Below the pieces are notes generated by a model. It was not told the origin of the DNA. It did no database searches and saw only the letters and a list, made by a program, of their open reading frames with translations. Position numbers and translations under genes: made by a program. 60,342 bases of DNA from Roseibium denhamense (GTDB taxonomy: Bacteria > Pseudomonadota > Alphaproteobacteria > Rhizobiales > Stappiaceae): assembly GCF_009711415.1 (NCBI RefSeq), contig NZ_SMLZ01000091.1, positions 1 through 60,342 of the forward strand, given 5' to 3'. Within the stretch, counting starts at the first letter, position 1. Each line of letters begins with the position of its first letter. Positions 10,945 through 20,727 of the stretch are shown here, in pieces.

Positions 10945-11537
10945 GGCTTATACTGGTAGGACCGCCGGGGGCGGGGAAGGGGACACAAGCCGCACGTCTT
11001 GTCGAGAAGTACGGTATCCCTCAGCTCTCCACCGGTGACATGTTGCGCGCAGCGGTCGCTGCGAAAACGCCAGTTGGCCTTAAGGCAAAAGAAGTGATGG
11101 ATTCCGGCGGGCTTGTGTCGGATGAGATTGTTGTCGGGATTATCCGGGACCGGATCGCAGAAGCGGACGCCAAGAACGGCTTTATCCTTGACGGGTTCCC
11201 GCGGACGATCGCCCAGGCGGATGCGCTTGCGGCGATGCTTGACGAGGCAAACCAGAAGGTTGATGCGGTGCTGGAGCTGCGCGTTGATCAGACAAAGCTG
11301 GTTGACCGCATCATCAAGCGCGCCAGCGATGCCAAGGCAGCCGGTCAGCAGGTCCGTAAAGACGATGACCCGGAAGTCTTCAAGCAGCGGCTCGATGCTT
11401 ACAACCGCGATACGGCCGTTGTTGCGCCTTACTATGAGAAGGCAGGCCTCTTGTCAGTTATCGATGGTATGCAGGCCATTGATGACGTAACGGATTCTAT
11501 CGAATCCGTGCTGCAAGGACTTGACGAGAAAGTCTAG
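10941..11537 (+). CDS. adk: Adenylate kinase (short form)
   Basis: This 198-residue enzyme catalyses ATP + AMP to 2 ADP. It shows the P-loop [11 protein letters not shown] (residues 7-17), the AMP-binding FILDGFPRT (about residue 80) and a [14 protein letters not shown] region replacing the large LID. The missing zinc/long LID insertion makes it the short-type enzyme usual in alphaproteobacteria. The ATG at 10941 overlaps the secY stop; a longer in-frame start within secY is spurious. Confidence 0.97.
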   Translation: MRLILVGPPGAGKGTQAARLVEKYGIPQLSTGDMLRAAVAAKTPVGLKAKEVMDSGGLVSDEIVVGIIRDRIAEADAKNGFILDGFPRTIAQADALAAMLDEANQKVDAVLELRVDQTKLVDRIIKRASDAKAAGQQVRKDDDPEVFKQRLDAYNRDTAVVAPYYEKAGLLSVIDGMQAIDDVTDSIESVLQGLDEKV

Positions 11538-11571
11538 AGCCGTTACAGGACGCGCTCTACCTGAAAGTTTG

Positions 11572-11597
11572 GCCGGTTCCACTCCCGTGGGACCGGC
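11572..11597 (+). promoter_or_regulatory. Stem-loop in the adk-rpsM intergenic region
   Basis: Bases 11572-11580 (GCCGGTTCC) pair with 11589-11597 through nine pairs, one of them G-T, with an 8-nt loop. No T-tract follows. The adk-rpsM gap of 184 nt is the longest in the ribosomal operon. It is therefore a candidate leader for the alpha block (S13/S11/RpoA/L17), perhaps a ribosomal-protein autoregulatory site. The structure is seen; the role is inference. Confidence 0.35.
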
Positions 11598-11721
11598 TTA
11601 CTCTGTGCGGGCAGCCTTTCCGCGCATTCGTATCCGCAAGGGCCGGAACTCCACCGGACGCGGGTTATTTTAACTGCGGAAAGACCCTGATGAAGGGGCC
11701 CCGCTTAACATGGAGACCAAC

Positions 11722-12090
11722 GTGGCACGTATTGCTGGCGTTAACATCCCGACGAACAAGCGTGTTGTCATCGCGCTTCAGTATATCCACGGCATTGGCA
11801 AGAAATTTGCCCAGGAAATCATCGAAAAGAACAACATCGATGCTGCCCGCCGTGTGAATGAGCTTTCCGACGCAGAAGTTTTGTCCATCCGCGAAACCAT
11901 CGACCGCGACTACATGGTGGAAGGTGATCTTCGCCGTGACACTGCTATGAACATCAAGCGTCTCATGGACCTTGGCTGCTACCGCGGCCTGCGTCACCGC
12001 CGCGGCCTTCCGGTCCGTGGTCAGCGGACGCATACAAACGCACGTACCCGCAAGGGTCCGGCGAAACCGATCGCAGGTAAGAAGAAGTAA
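11722..12090 (+). CDS. rpsM: 30S ribosomal protein S13
   Basis: This 122-residue S13 starts [15 protein letters not shown] and has the C-terminal signature [17 protein letters not shown] choose GTG at 11722, because GGAG lies six bases upstream and the family N-terminus begins there. An ATG at 11710 in the same frame would add four residues and lacks a Shine-Dalgarno. S13 contacts the P-site tRNA and S19. Confidence 0.96.
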   Translation: MARIAGVNIPTNKRVVIALQYIHGIGKKFAQEIIEKNNIDAARRVNELSDAEVLSIRETIDRDYMVEGDLRRDTAMNIKRLMDLGCYRGLRHRRGLPVRGQRTHTNARTRKGPAKPIAGKKK

Positions 12091-12160
12091 GATCACACCT
12101 GGATTGGTGGTGGAGCTGCCGGCACTACGGCAGTGACGAGATCAAAACAAGGATTACAGA

Positions 12161-12550
12161 ATGGCTAAAGATACGACGCGCGTGCGTCGCCGCGAGCGCA
12201 AGAACATCTCTTCTGGCGTTGCGCATGTGAACTCCACGTTCAACAACACAATGATCACGATCACCGATGCACAAGGGAATGCGATTTCCTGGTCTTCGGC
12301 TGGCGCTCTTGGCTTTAAAGGTTCCCGGAAATCCACGCCGTATGCGGCGCAGGTTGCTGCGGAAGATGCTGCAAAGAAAGCCGCTGAACACGGCATGCGT
12401 ACCCTGGAAGTGGAAGTACGCGGCCCTGGTTCAGGACGTGAATCTGCACTGCGTGCTCTGCAGGCCGCCGGTTTCCTCATCACGTCTATCCGTGACGTGA
12501 CGCCGATTCCGCACAACGGCTGCCGTCCGCGCAAGCGCCGCCGCGTCTAA
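12161..12550 (+). CDS. rpsK: 30S ribosomal protein S11
   Basis: This 129-residue S11 is a platform protein. It has [19 protein letters not shown] and the C-terminal signature [16 protein letters not shown]. The 70-nt gap after rpsM holds a small hairpin (CTGCCG / CGGCAG, about 12115-12132). Confidence 0.97.
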   Translation: MAKDTTRVRRRERKNISSGVAHVNSTFNNTMITITDAQGNAISWSSAGALGFKGSRKSTPYAAQVAAEDAAKKAAEHGMRTLEVEVRGPGSGRESALRALQAAGFLITSIRDVTPIPHNGCRPRKRRRV

Positions 12551-12637
12551 GGCTCTCCAGCTTTAGGTACTTGTTTCTCCAAATGGCAAGAATAGCCCAG
12601 CCTTTGAGCCGGGCGGGATAGCCGAAGGGACGAAAAC

Positions 12638-13660
12638 GTGACCATTCAGAAAAACTGGCAAGAACTGATCAAGCCGACCAAACTCGAGATCAAGCACGGT
12701 GATGATCCGCGCTTCTTGGCAACTGTTGTTGCCGAGCCTCTTGAGCGTGGCTACGGGTTGACCCTGGGCAATGCACTGCGCCGCATCCTGCTGTCTTCCC
12801 TGCAAGGTGCTGCCGTGACCGCGGTCCAGATCGACGGCGTGCTTCATGAGTTTTCTTCCATCCCGGGCGTCCGGGAAGATGTCACCGACATCGTACTCAA
12901 CATCAAGGAAATCGCCATCCGTATGGAAGGTGAAGGTCCCAAGCGCATGGTTGTGCGCAAGCAGGGCCCGGGTGTTGTGACGGCTGGCGACATTCAGACC
13001 GTAGGCGATGTGGAAGTTCTGAACCCCGACCTCGTGCTCTGCACGTTGGATGAGGGCGCAGAGATCCGCATGGAATTCACTGTCAACACTGGCAAGGGCT
13101 ATCATTCGTCGGACCGGAACCGTCCGGAAGACGCGCCGATCGGCCTGATCCCGGTCGACAGCCTGTATTCCCCGGTCAAGAAAGTCTCCTACAAGGTGGA
13201 AAACACCCGTGAAGGACAGGTTCTTGATTACGACAAGCTGACCCTGACCGTCGAAACAGATGGTTCCGTCAAGCCGGATGATGCCGTGGCTTTTGCTGCT
13301 CGCATTCTGCAGGATCAGCTTTCCATCTTCGTCAATTTCGAAGAGCCGCAGCGCGAAGTCGCCGAGGACACTGTTCCGGAACTCGCGTTCAATCCGGCTC
13401 TCTTGAAGAAAGTCGACGAGTTGGAATTGTCTGTCCGGTCTGCAAACTGCCTGAAGAACGACAATATCGTGTATATTGGCGATCTCATTCAGAAGACCGA
13501 AGCGGAAATGCTGCGGACACCGAATTTCGGCCGCAAGTCGCTCAACGAGATCAAGGAAGTTCTCGCCCAGATGGGTCTCCATCTCGGCATGGAAGTCGCC
13601 AACTGGCCGCCTGAGAACATCGACGATCTCGCAAAGCGCTACGAAGACCATCAGTATTAA
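12638..13660 (+). CDS. rpoA: DNA-directed RNA polymerase subunit alpha
   Basis: This 340-residue alpha subunit begins [15 protein letters not shown]. The N-terminal dimerisation domain contains [20 protein letters not shown] (about residues 37-56). A linker follows, then a C-terminal domain with [19 protein letters not shown] and [12 protein letters not shown] that binds UP elements and activators. The start is GTG at 12638 after GAAGGGACGAAAAC. It sits between rpsK and rplQ as expected. Confidence 0.98.
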   Translation: MTIQKNWQELIKPTKLEIKHGDDPRFLATVVAEPLERGYGLTLGNALRRILLSSLQGAAVTAVQIDGVLHEFSSIPGVREDVTDIVLNIKEIAIRMEGEGPKRMVVRKQGPGVVTAGDIQTVGDVEVLNPDLVLCTLDEGAEIRMEFTVNTGKGYHSSDRNRPEDAPIGLIPVDSLYSPVKKVSYKVENTREGQVLDYDKLTLTVETDGSVKPDDAVAFAARILQDQLSIFVNFEEPQREVAEDTVPELAFNPALLKKVDELELSVRSANCLKNDNIVYIGDLIQKTEAEMLRTPNFGRKSLNEIKEVLAQMGLHLGMEVANWPPENIDDLAKRYEDHQY

Positions 13661-13744
13661 GGGGCGTACGCGTCCCTATCGGACCAACCGGGCAAGTGCT
13701 GACCAAACTGTACACACTGCCTGATTATTGAAAAGGAGAGGGCC

Positions 13745-14170
13745 ATGCGCCACGGTAAATCCGGCCGCAAGCTCAATCGGACCTCTAGCCACCGTAAGGC
13801 TATGTTCGCAAACATGGCAGCGTCGCTGATCAAGCATGAGCAGATCGTGACAACCCTGCCTAAGGCTAAAGAAATGAAGCCGATCATCGACAAGCTCATC
13901 ACCCTGGGCAAACGCGGTGATCTGCATGCGCGCCGTCAGGCGATCTCGCAGATCCGCGATGCGGCCATGGTGGCGAAACTGTTCGAGACCCTCGGCGAAC
14001 GCTACAAAGACCGTGATGGCGGTTACTCACGCGTGCTGAAAGCCGGTTTCCGGTATGGCGACAACGCTCCGATGGCTGTCATCGAGCTGGTCGACCGGGA
14101 TCCGGATGCGCGCGGTGCCGAAGACCGTGCACGCACGGAAGCAGAAGAAGCTGCTGAAGACGCAGCGTAA
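13745..14170 (+). CDS. rplQ: 50S ribosomal protein L17
   Basis: This 141-residue L17 starts [20 protein letters not shown], the family signature. The ATG follows AAAAGGAGAGGGCC. An Ala/Glu-rich C-terminal tail is usual in alphaproteobacteria. It is the last gene of the ribosomal operon and is followed by a strong terminator. Confidence 0.97.
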   Translation: MRHGKSGRKLNRTSSHRKAMFANMAASLIKHEQIVTTLPKAKEMKPIIDKLITLGKRGDLHARRQAISQIRDAAMVAKLFETLGERYKDRDGGYSRVLKAGFRYGDNAPMAVIELVDRDPDARGAEDRARTEAEEAAEDAA

Positions 14171-14195
14171 GTTTCTGGCTTTATCAGAAGTGATG

Positions 14196-14221
14196 AAGGC
14201 GGGCCTTGGGCCCGCCTTTTT
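14196..14221 (+). terminator. Intrinsic terminator of the ribosomal operon
   Basis: AAGGCGGGCC (14196-14205) pairs perfectly with 14209-14218 around a 3-nt loop, and runs directly into TTTTT. It lies 25 nt after the rplQ stop. Confidence 0.93.
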
Positions 14222-14334
14222 CAATTTCGCCTTACGTTCGGTACGTTTCGTTTATTGCGCAAATTATCAATGATTTAACAGTCATGGGTTTAGGCTCTCT
14301 GAGGTTTCTCGCGGGGGACTTCAGGAGAATAGCT

Positions 14335-16515
14335 TTGACCTACCGACAATCGACACCGGCCGCCCGTAAGTGGCCGACGATCAGACTTTCCTTTTTTATT
14401 CCAGCACTTATGGTTTTTGTTACCCTGGCAGCGTGTACCGCGGTCGGGATTATCGGGTTCATTAATGGCCGCGACGGATTGCGTCAGGCAGCTGAAGCCG
14501 AGTTGGGGATGGTGATTTCGGCGCGCTCGGCGCTCCTGGATGCCCGCCTTGATGCCCTCGGGAATGATCTGGTCAACGTGTCGACTGGTGCCGGCATCAA
14601 GGAAGCCATGGTCAACCTTGCAAATGCGACCATGAACCTCGGCAATGTGCGTGAGGAGCTTCTGGAGTATTATGCGGTCTCGGAAGATCCGAGCGAGCGC
14701 GCACTGCTGACGGGTGAAGACCACAAGTCGATGTATTCCTGGCGGCATTCGGAGATTCACGGCTCGTTCCTGTCCATGTGGCGCAACGGCGGGTATGGCG
14801 ATCTCTATCTGATCGATCCGAATGGTCTGATCATGTACTCGGTCACTAAAGGCGGGGAGTTTCTCTACAATGTGGATGAGATTGCCGGCGGCGAAACCGG
14901 ATTGAAAACCGTCTTTGAAACTGCAAAGTCCATTGAAGAAGGTAACTTTGCGGTCAGCGAATTCGAAACCTATGCGCTTGCTGACGGTTCCCCGGCCATG
15001 TTTGCCGCAGCACCTATGTACATCAATACGTTTGGTGAGGTCTTGTTTGGCGGCGTTATCGCGGTCCGCGTGGATGCCGCCACCCTTGATGCGGTTCTGG
15101 CGGATCGTGAAAATCTGGGTGAGACCGGACAGGTTTATGCAGTCTCGGCCGACGGGCGTTTGTTGAGTAACAAGCCGCTGGCTGAGACCGAGACCGCATT
15201 GACTGAAACCAGCGAGGCCGATGTTGTTCAGGAAGCCTTGGCGGGCCGGGCTGCCGCAGCCATTGAGGCCGGACAAGACGGCGAGGCGCGTTTGATGGTC
15301 GCCGAGCCGTTTCCGTTCCAGGGGCAGAACTGGGCAATCGTTGCAGAGCGGACCGAAGCCGAGACATTTGCAAGCGTTACGGCAATGCGGAATTCGATGG
15401 TGCTCTGGTCACTGATTGCGGTCGCCGTTGCAACCGTCATCGCCATTTTCTTTTCCCGCCACATCACAAAACCACTCACCAAGCTCGTTGGGGCATTGAA
15501 TGCGATCGCAGATGGGGATCTCAACGCGGAAATCCGGGCTGCGCGCCGAAACGATGAAATTGGCGATATCGGGCGTGCGGTTCTGAAGATCCGGCAAAAC
15601 GCTGCAGACGATAACGACCGCCGCGCCCGGGAACAGGCAGATGAAGCCCAGCACCAGGCGTCACAGCGGCAGGATATGCTGGCAAGCCTTGCCGGTGATT
15701 TTGAAGCGACTGTCGGAACCGTTGTCGACAAGGTGGCAAAATCCGCAGCCGCACTGCGGGATTCTGCCAACAAGATGCAGACGATGACCGACACCGCCGG
15801 GACCACATCGGCAAACGCTGCGTCCATGTCCCAGGAGACATTGGCGGAAGTGGAGTCAATTGCGGCGGCTTCCGATCAGTTGTCGAGCTCCATTCAGGAA
15901 ATCTCAACATTGATCGAGCGGTCGTCCGCAGTGGCTTCTGCTGCCACGAAACGCGCGGAAACCACCAACACCACCGTCAAGTCGCTTGCCGAGGCGGCAA
16001 ACCGGATCGGTGAGGTCGTCACCTTGATCAGTGATATCGCGGACCAAACCAATTTGCTGGCGCTCAATGCGACCATCGAAGCCGCGCGCGCCGGGGAAGC
16101 GGGCAAAGGCTTTGCGGTTGTGGCGTCGGAGGTCAAGGATCTGGCTGCGCAGACCGGGAAGGCAACCGGGGAAATCCAGCAGCAGATCGACGCGATCCGC
16201 GGGGCCACCGATGACGCGGTCAAGGCTATCGGCGACATTCAGGATACGATTGGTGAAATCACCAATTCTGTGAGTGATGTTGCCGCTGCGGTTACGGAGC
16301 AAAGCTATGCGACACAAGGCATTGCCGAAAACACCCAGCGGGCCGCAGGCGGAACATCGAAAGTGACCGAGGATATCCGGAACGTGTCGTCCTTGTCGGA
16401 TGATGCCAACCGGGCTGCTTCGAGCTTCTCCGAGGAAGCCTCCCGCATGGCGGCGGATGCCGATCATCTTGATGAAGAGGTGCGGAACTTCCTGCGCCAG
16501 GTGCGCTCCGCCTAA
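14335..16515 (+). CDS. Methyl-accepting chemotaxis protein
   Basis: This 726-residue transmembrane chemoreceptor has TM1 at about residues 18-42. A periplasmic Cache-like sensor region of about 300 residues follows, then TM2 at about 355-375, HAMP at about 376-425, and the cytoplasmic signalling domain at about 450-725. The signalling domain contains the CheA/CheW-binding hairpin tip (IADQTNLLALNATIEAARAG). The likely start is TTG at 14335, seven bases after AGGAG; an ATG at 14284 lacks a ribosome-binding site. No CheR-binding pentapeptide is visible at the C-terminus (FLRQVRSA). The ligand is unknown. It is monocistronic, between two terminators. Confidence 0.93.
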   Translation: MTYRQSTPAARKWPTIRLSFFIPALMVFVTLAACTAVGIIGFINGRDGLRQAAEAELGMVISARSALLDARLDALGNDLVNVSTGAGIKEAMVNLANATMNLGNVREELLEYYAVSEDPSERALLTGEDHKSMYSWRHSEIHGSFLSMWRNGGYGDLYLIDPNGLIMYSVTKGGEFLYNVDEIAGGETGLKTVFETAKSIEEGNFAVSEFETYALADGSPAMFAAAPMYINTFGEVLFGGVIAVRVDAATLDAVLADRENLGETGQVYAVSADGRLLSNKPLAETETALTETSEADVVQEALAGRAAAAIEAGQDGEARLMVAEPFPFQGQNWAIVAERTEAETFASVTAMRNSMVLWSLIAVAVATVIAIFFSRHITKPLTKLVGALNAIADGDLNAEIRAARRNDEIGDIGRAVLKIRQNAADDNDRRAREQADEAQHQASQRQDMLASLAGDFEATVGTVVDKVAKSAAALRDSANKMQTMTDTAGTTSANAASMSQETLAEVESIAAASDQLSSSIQEISTLIERSSAVASAATKRAETTNTTVKSLAEAANRIGEVVTLISDIADQTNLLALNATIEAARAGEAGKGFAVVASEVKDLAAQTGKATGEIQQQIDAIRGATDDAVKAIGDIQDTIGEITNSVSDVAAAVTEQSYATQGIAENTQRAAGGTSKVTEDIRNVSSLSDDANRAASSFSEEASRMAADADHLDEEVRNFLRQVRSA

Positions 16516-16541
16516 TCGCGCTTACAGTGCAAGCCATTCAG

Positions 16542-16569
16542 GAGCCGCTGGTCCGCCAGCGGCTCTTTT
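16542..16569 (+). terminator. Intrinsic terminator after the chemoreceptor gene
   Basis: GAGCCGCTGG (16542-16551) pairs perfectly with 16556-16565 around TCCG and is followed by TTTTC. It lies 27 nt after the stop of the chemoreceptor gene. Confidence 0.92.
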
Positions 16570-16650
16570 CATTTTGCATTTGCCACGTTTCTTCCCTATC
16601 TCCGGTGTAACGCTCGGAACGCAATGAGAAACAAACAAGAGGGCTAAGGG

Positions 16651-18108
16651 ATGCGCCGAACACACGCCGCGCTGCTGACACGTTTGAAGTGGATCGGGCT
16701 GGCCGGGCTCCTGGCGTTCGGCATCGGACCTGCTACCGCGCAGGACACACAGCCGACACCTGCGGATCTGCGTTTGGTCCCGCAATCGGATGCGCAGGTC
16801 AAATTGTCGTTCGCGCCCATCGTCAAAGATGTGGCACCGGCAGTCGTCAATGTTTACGCAAGCCGCAAGGTCGTCCGCCGGCAGCGTGTGTCCCCCTTCT
16901 TCGATGATCCCTTTTTCCGCCGGTTTTTCGGGCAGCCGGGCGGCAATATGGGCCGGCCTCAGGAGCGGGTACAATCCTCCCTCGGATCCGGGGTTATCAT
17001 CTCGGAAAGCGGAACTGTGATCACCAACCACCATGTGATCAAGGATGCCGATGAGGTTCGGGTTGCGCTGAACGACCGGCGCGAGTTTGACGCGGACATT
17101 GTGCTGCTGGACGAACGCACTGATCTTGCCGTTCTGCAGATCCGTGAAGACGGGCCATTCGAGCATGTCGCATTCGCGGACTCCGACAGTCTTGCCGTTG
17201 GGGATATTGTTCTAGCCATCGGGAATCCGTTCGGGGTCGGACAGACAGTCACGCAGGGTATTGTTTCCGCACTCGCGCGCACACAGGTCGGTGTGACGGA
17301 TTATCAATTCTTCATTCAAACCGATGCGGCGATCAATCCGGGCAATTCCGGCGGAGCGCTGGTGGATATGACCGGCAAGCTTGTTGGCATCAACACCGCG
17401 ATTTTCTCGCGATCTGGTGGTTCCAACGGCATCGGTTTTGCCATTCCGGCTCACATGGCACGGTTTGTCGCCAGTGCGGCAGCCCAGGGCGGCAAGGTGC
17501 AGCGCCCTTGGTTGGGGGCGACCGTCCAGGCCGTGACCGCCGAGATTGCGGAGGCGCTGTCGCTTGACCGTCCGCGCGGGGTATTGATCGCGGCAGTTCA
17601 CGAAGGATCTCCGGCAAAGGCAGCCGGCCTTGCGGTGAGCGATCTTGTCGTTGCAGTGGACGGAAAGGAAGTGCTCGACCCGGATTCCTTCGGCTACAGG
17701 TTCGCCACCAAGATGATTGGCGAGCGCTCCGAATTCACGGTCTACCGGGGTGGCCGACAGCAGACCATCTCCATCAACTTGCAACCAGCGCCCGAAACTG
17801 TGCCGCGGGATACGCGTGAATTGACCGATTACTCTCCTTTCGAGGGCAGCACGGTCATGAACCTGTCTCCGGCCGTATCGGAGGAAATTGGTCTTGAGGG
17901 CGTCTTTGAAGGTGTTGTGATATCCGACGTTGCACGTGGGAGCACCGCCGACCGGGTCGGGCTGCGCGAACGTGATGTTATCAGGGCGATCAATGACCGG
18001 GCTGTGGAAACGACCCGCATGCTGGAAACCATGATCCGGACCCCGCCGCGTGTCTGGCGGCTTGATATCGAGCGTGACGGCAGGATTTCCCAGATCATTT
18101 TGCGCTGA
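16651..18108 (+). CDS. Periplasmic serine protease, Do/HtrA (Deg) family
   Basis: This 485-residue protein has a signal peptide (about residues 1-31, ending ATAQD). The trypsin-like domain carries His in TNHHVIKDAD (about 128), Asp in ERTDLAVLQ (about 157) and Ser in NPGNSGGAL (about 233). Two PDZ domains follow (about 290-375 and 395-480). HtrA proteases degrade or refold damaged envelope proteins. All catalytic residues are present. The start ATG follows GGGCTAAGGG. The rarA start lies 14 nt downstream, suggesting co-transcription; degP versus degQ assignment is not possible from sequence alone. Confidence 0.93.
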   Translation: MRRTHAALLTRLKWIGLAGLLAFGIGPATAQDTQPTPADLRLVPQSDAQVKLSFAPIVKDVAPAVVNVYASRKVVRRQRVSPFFDDPFFRRFFGQPGGNMGRPQERVQSSLGSGVIISESGTVITNHHVIKDADEVRVALNDRREFDADIVLLDERTDLAVLQIREDGPFEHVAFADSDSLAVGDIVLAIGNPFGVGQTVTQGIVSALARTQVGVTDYQFFIQTDAAINPGNSGGALVDMTGKLVGINTAIFSRSGGSNGIGFAIPAHMARFVASAAAQGGKVQRPWLGATVQAVTAEIAEALSLDRPRGVLIAAVHEGSPAKAAGLAVSDLVVAVDGKEVLDPDSFGYRFATKMIGERSEFTVYRGGRQQTISINLQPAPETVPRDTRELTDYSPFEGSTVMNLSPAVSEEIGLEGVFEGVVISDVARGSTADRVGLRERDVIRAINDRAVETTRMLETMIRTPPRVWRLDIERDGRISQIILR

Positions 18109-18122
18109 GGGGCGAGGGGAGC

Positions 18123-19430
18123 GTGAGCGACCTTTTTGAAGCATCGGGACTGGCTGCGTCCGCACCAAGGCCGCTGGCAGACCGAATGCGTCCGGCAAGG
18201 CTGGAGGATGTTGTCGGGCAGGACCATCTGCTCGGCCCTGAAGGCACGCTCTCACGCATGCTCAAGACCCGGACACTCGGCTCCCTGATCTTCTGGGGGC
18301 CACCGGGAACAGGCAAGACCACGATTGCCCGGCTGCTGGCAAACGAGACGGATCTCGCATTTGAACAGATTTCGGCGATTTTCTCTGGTGTTGCGGACTT
18401 GAAGAAAGTGTTCGAGGCCGCGCGTGCCCGCCGGATGGGGGGCCGCGCCACTTTGTTGTTTGTTGATGAGATCCACCGATTCAACCGGGCTCAGCAGGAC
18501 AGTTTTCTTCCCGTTATGGAAGACGGTACGATCACACTGGTCGGGGCGACAACGGAAAACCCCTCTTTCGAACTGAATGCTGCCTTGTTGTCGCGGTCTC
18601 ACGTAATGACGTTCCAGTCCCTGCCGCTGGAGGCAATTGGTTTGTTGCTCAAACGGGCAGAAGAAACCGAGGACCGGAAACTCCCGCTGGACGACGAAGC
18701 ACGGGCCGTGCTGATGCGCATGGCAGACGGCGATGGCCGGTCGGCGCTGACCCTTGCGGAAGATGTCTGGCGTGCTTCGTTGGACGATGAAGTGTTTGAT
18801 GCGGACCGTTTGCAGGAAATTGTTCAGCGCCGGGCGCCGATCTACGACAAGAGCGCGGATGGTCATTACAATCTGATTTCCGCTCTGCATAAGTCTGTGC
18901 GCGGGTCCGATCCGGATGCCGCGCTCTACTGGTTCTGCCGCATGCTGGATGGCGGAGAAGACCCGATGTATCTGGCGCGCCGGTTGATCCGCATGGCGGT
19001 CGAAGATATCGGGCTGGCCGACCCGAATGCACTGGTTCAGGCAAACGCGGCGCGCGACGCTTATCAAATGCTTGGCTCACCCGAAGGCGAACTCGCGCTG
19101 GCCCAATGCGTGATTTATCTAGCGACCGCGCCAAAATCCAACGGGGCCTATGTCGCCTACAAAGCGGCGATGCGCGATGCCAAAACCAGTGGCTCCCTGC
19201 TGCCGCCAAAGCATATCCTGAATGCGCCTACCAAATTGATGAAGCAGGAAGGGTATGGAGACGGCTACCAGTACGACCATGATGCCCCGGATGGCTTTTC
19301 CGGTCAGGATTACTTCCCGGACACTATGGGGCGGAAGACCTATTACAAGCCGCCGCAACGGGGGTTTGAACGCGAATTGCGCAAACGTCTCGAGTATTGG
19401 ACGAAGCTCCGCACGGACCGGTCTTCGTGA
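18123..19430 (+). CDS. rarA: Replication-associated recombination protein RarA (MgsA) AAA+ ATPase
   Basis: This 435-residue AAA+ ATPase is related to clamp loaders and acts at stalled replication forks. It has Walker A GPPGTGKTT (about 59-67), Walker B LLFVDEIHRFN (about 111-121) and sensor-1 region GATTENPSFELN. The C-terminal MgsA tetramerisation domain includes KYHQ-type conserved blocks such as LARRLIRMAVEDIGLADP. The start is GTG at 18123 after GGCGAGGGGAGC. It follows the HtrA-type gene closely. Confidence 0.95.
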   Translation: MSDLFEASGLAASAPRPLADRMRPARLEDVVGQDHLLGPEGTLSRMLKTRTLGSLIFWGPPGTGKTTIARLLANETDLAFEQISAIFSGVADLKKVFEAARARRMGGRATLLFVDEIHRFNRAQQDSFLPVMEDGTITLVGATTENPSFELNAALLSRSHVMTFQSLPLEAIGLLLKRAEETEDRKLPLDDEARAVLMRMADGDGRSALTLAEDVWRASLDDEVFDADRLQEIVQRRAPIYDKSADGHYNLISALHKSVRGSDPDAALYWFCRMLDGGEDPMYLARRLIRMAVEDIGLADPNALVQANAARDAYQMLGSPEGELALAQCVIYLATAPKSNGAYVAYKAAMRDAKTSGSLLPPKHILNAPTKLMKQEGYGDGYQYDHDAPDGFSGQDYFPDTMGRKTYYKPPQRGFERELRKRLEYWTKLRTDRSS

Positions 19431-19505
19431 GACGACTGATGTTATCGGAGGCGGTCCCCATATGCGCTGAAAGCCTTCTTTCGCTAGCTATGATTTTAGA
19501 TGCCG

Positions 19506-20522
19506 TTATAGATCGGAAAATGCCGACTTGAGCGCGGAGAGCAGTTTGGTGCGCTCATCCTTGCTGAGATCTTCGGCGAGATCGGATGCAACGTCTTCCA
19601 ACTGCCGCGACACCTCCAAAAGCCGTCCGTCCAGATTTCCGCCTATCACTGCCTTTTCGCGCAAGACCTCGAAGGTCGTCACCGGGTACGCAATGCCTTT
19701 GACGGTGATATCACCGTTTTCCCTGCAGACAATGTGGTTCTTGACCTGAGAATAGGTCTCGAACGAAATCAGGATAGACCCTGGATTAGAGAGCGCTTCG
19801 AGACGGGAGGCGGTGTTCACGCCGCGCCCAATGATCGTGTAGTCCAGCCGGTCCTCGCTTCCGAAGTTTCCGACCGTGCAATAATCGGTATGGATCCCCA
19901 TCCGGCATTTGAGCGGCTTGGAAATGCCGGCCTCCATCCACACCATTTGCAATTCAGACATGCGCTTCTGCATCTCGATCGCCATGCGGACACAGGCAAG
20001 GGCATCCTCAGTAACACCGCGGGTGTCCGGATCGCCGAAAAAGATGAGAATGGCATCGCCAACATATTTGTCGATTGTGGCGCCATGCTTCAGCGCAATC
20101 CGCGACATCTCCGTGAGATATTGATTGAGGATCGCCGTGAGTTCCTCAGATTCAAGCCGGTCTGCTGTTTCCGTGAAATCGGCAATGTCCGAAAAGAAGA
20201 CGGTCAGTTTCTTGCGGGTGGCTGTAATTTTGACCTCTTGCCGCCCCTCGAAAATGGATTGGTAGACCTGCGGAGACAGATACTTTGCCAATTGTTTCGA
20301 CAGCGCTTCGAGATGAGCCGATTGGTCTGCAAGCTGGTCTTCAACGGCCTCGCCATGCTCAATCGTGGCCTCGTAAAGAAGCTTCAAGTCGTCGAGCTCC
20401 GCCCGCAAGGCTTGAATTTCATCTTCCTGTCCGGCCGGGCCGGGATCAGGCGCCTTGCTGATGCCATCGCGTGGCTGCGACGGGTCGGATTTTTTGTGTT
20501 TCTTGGCCGCGTTGTTTCCCAT
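19506..20522 (-). CDS. Class III adenylate/guanylate cyclase
   Basis: This 338-residue soluble protein has a polar N-terminus and a coiled coil (about residues 35-80), then a class III cyclase homology domain (about 105-290). The metal-binding Asp pair is visible in FFSDIADFT and KYVGDAILIFFGDP. GRGVNTASRLE matches the transition-state-binding block. It makes cAMP or cGMP; the sequence does not decide which. I use ATG at 20522; an in-frame TTG at 20531 would add three residues. It is convergent with rarA and divergent from the patatin gene. Similar cyclases often have an N-terminal sensor, but none is obvious here. Confidence 0.9.
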   Translation of the reverse strand: MGNNAAKKHKKSDPSQPRDGISKAPDPGPAGQEDEIQALRAELDDLKLLYEATIEHGEAVEDQLADQSAHLEALSKQLAKYLSPQVYQSIFEGRQEVKITATRKKLTVFFSDIADFTETADRLESEELTAILNQYLTEMSRIALKHGATIDKYVGDAILIFFGDPDTRGVTEDALACVRMAIEMQKRMSELQMVWMEAGISKPLKCRMGIHTDYCTVGNFGSEDRLDYTIIGRGVNTASRLEALSNPGSILISFETYSQVKNHIVCRENGDITVKGIAYPVTTFEVLREKAVIGGNLDGRLLEVSRQLEDVASDLAEDLSKDERTKLLSALKSAFSDL

Positions 20523-20727
20523 TTTGTCCAACAGGCTTGAGGACGTGCGCGCCTCTCCGGAATCGTTAGGCTGACGCCAGCATAGTAGCTGATTATTCCG
20601 CTGCGCTTACGGAAAAGTGTAACAAATTGTGCAAACTTCTTGGCCACGACAGCAAAAATCGTAGCTACATCATGAAGATGCGGTGGTTAAATGTCTCAGG
20701 CGCGAAGGAACGGGGTCATCGGACGCA

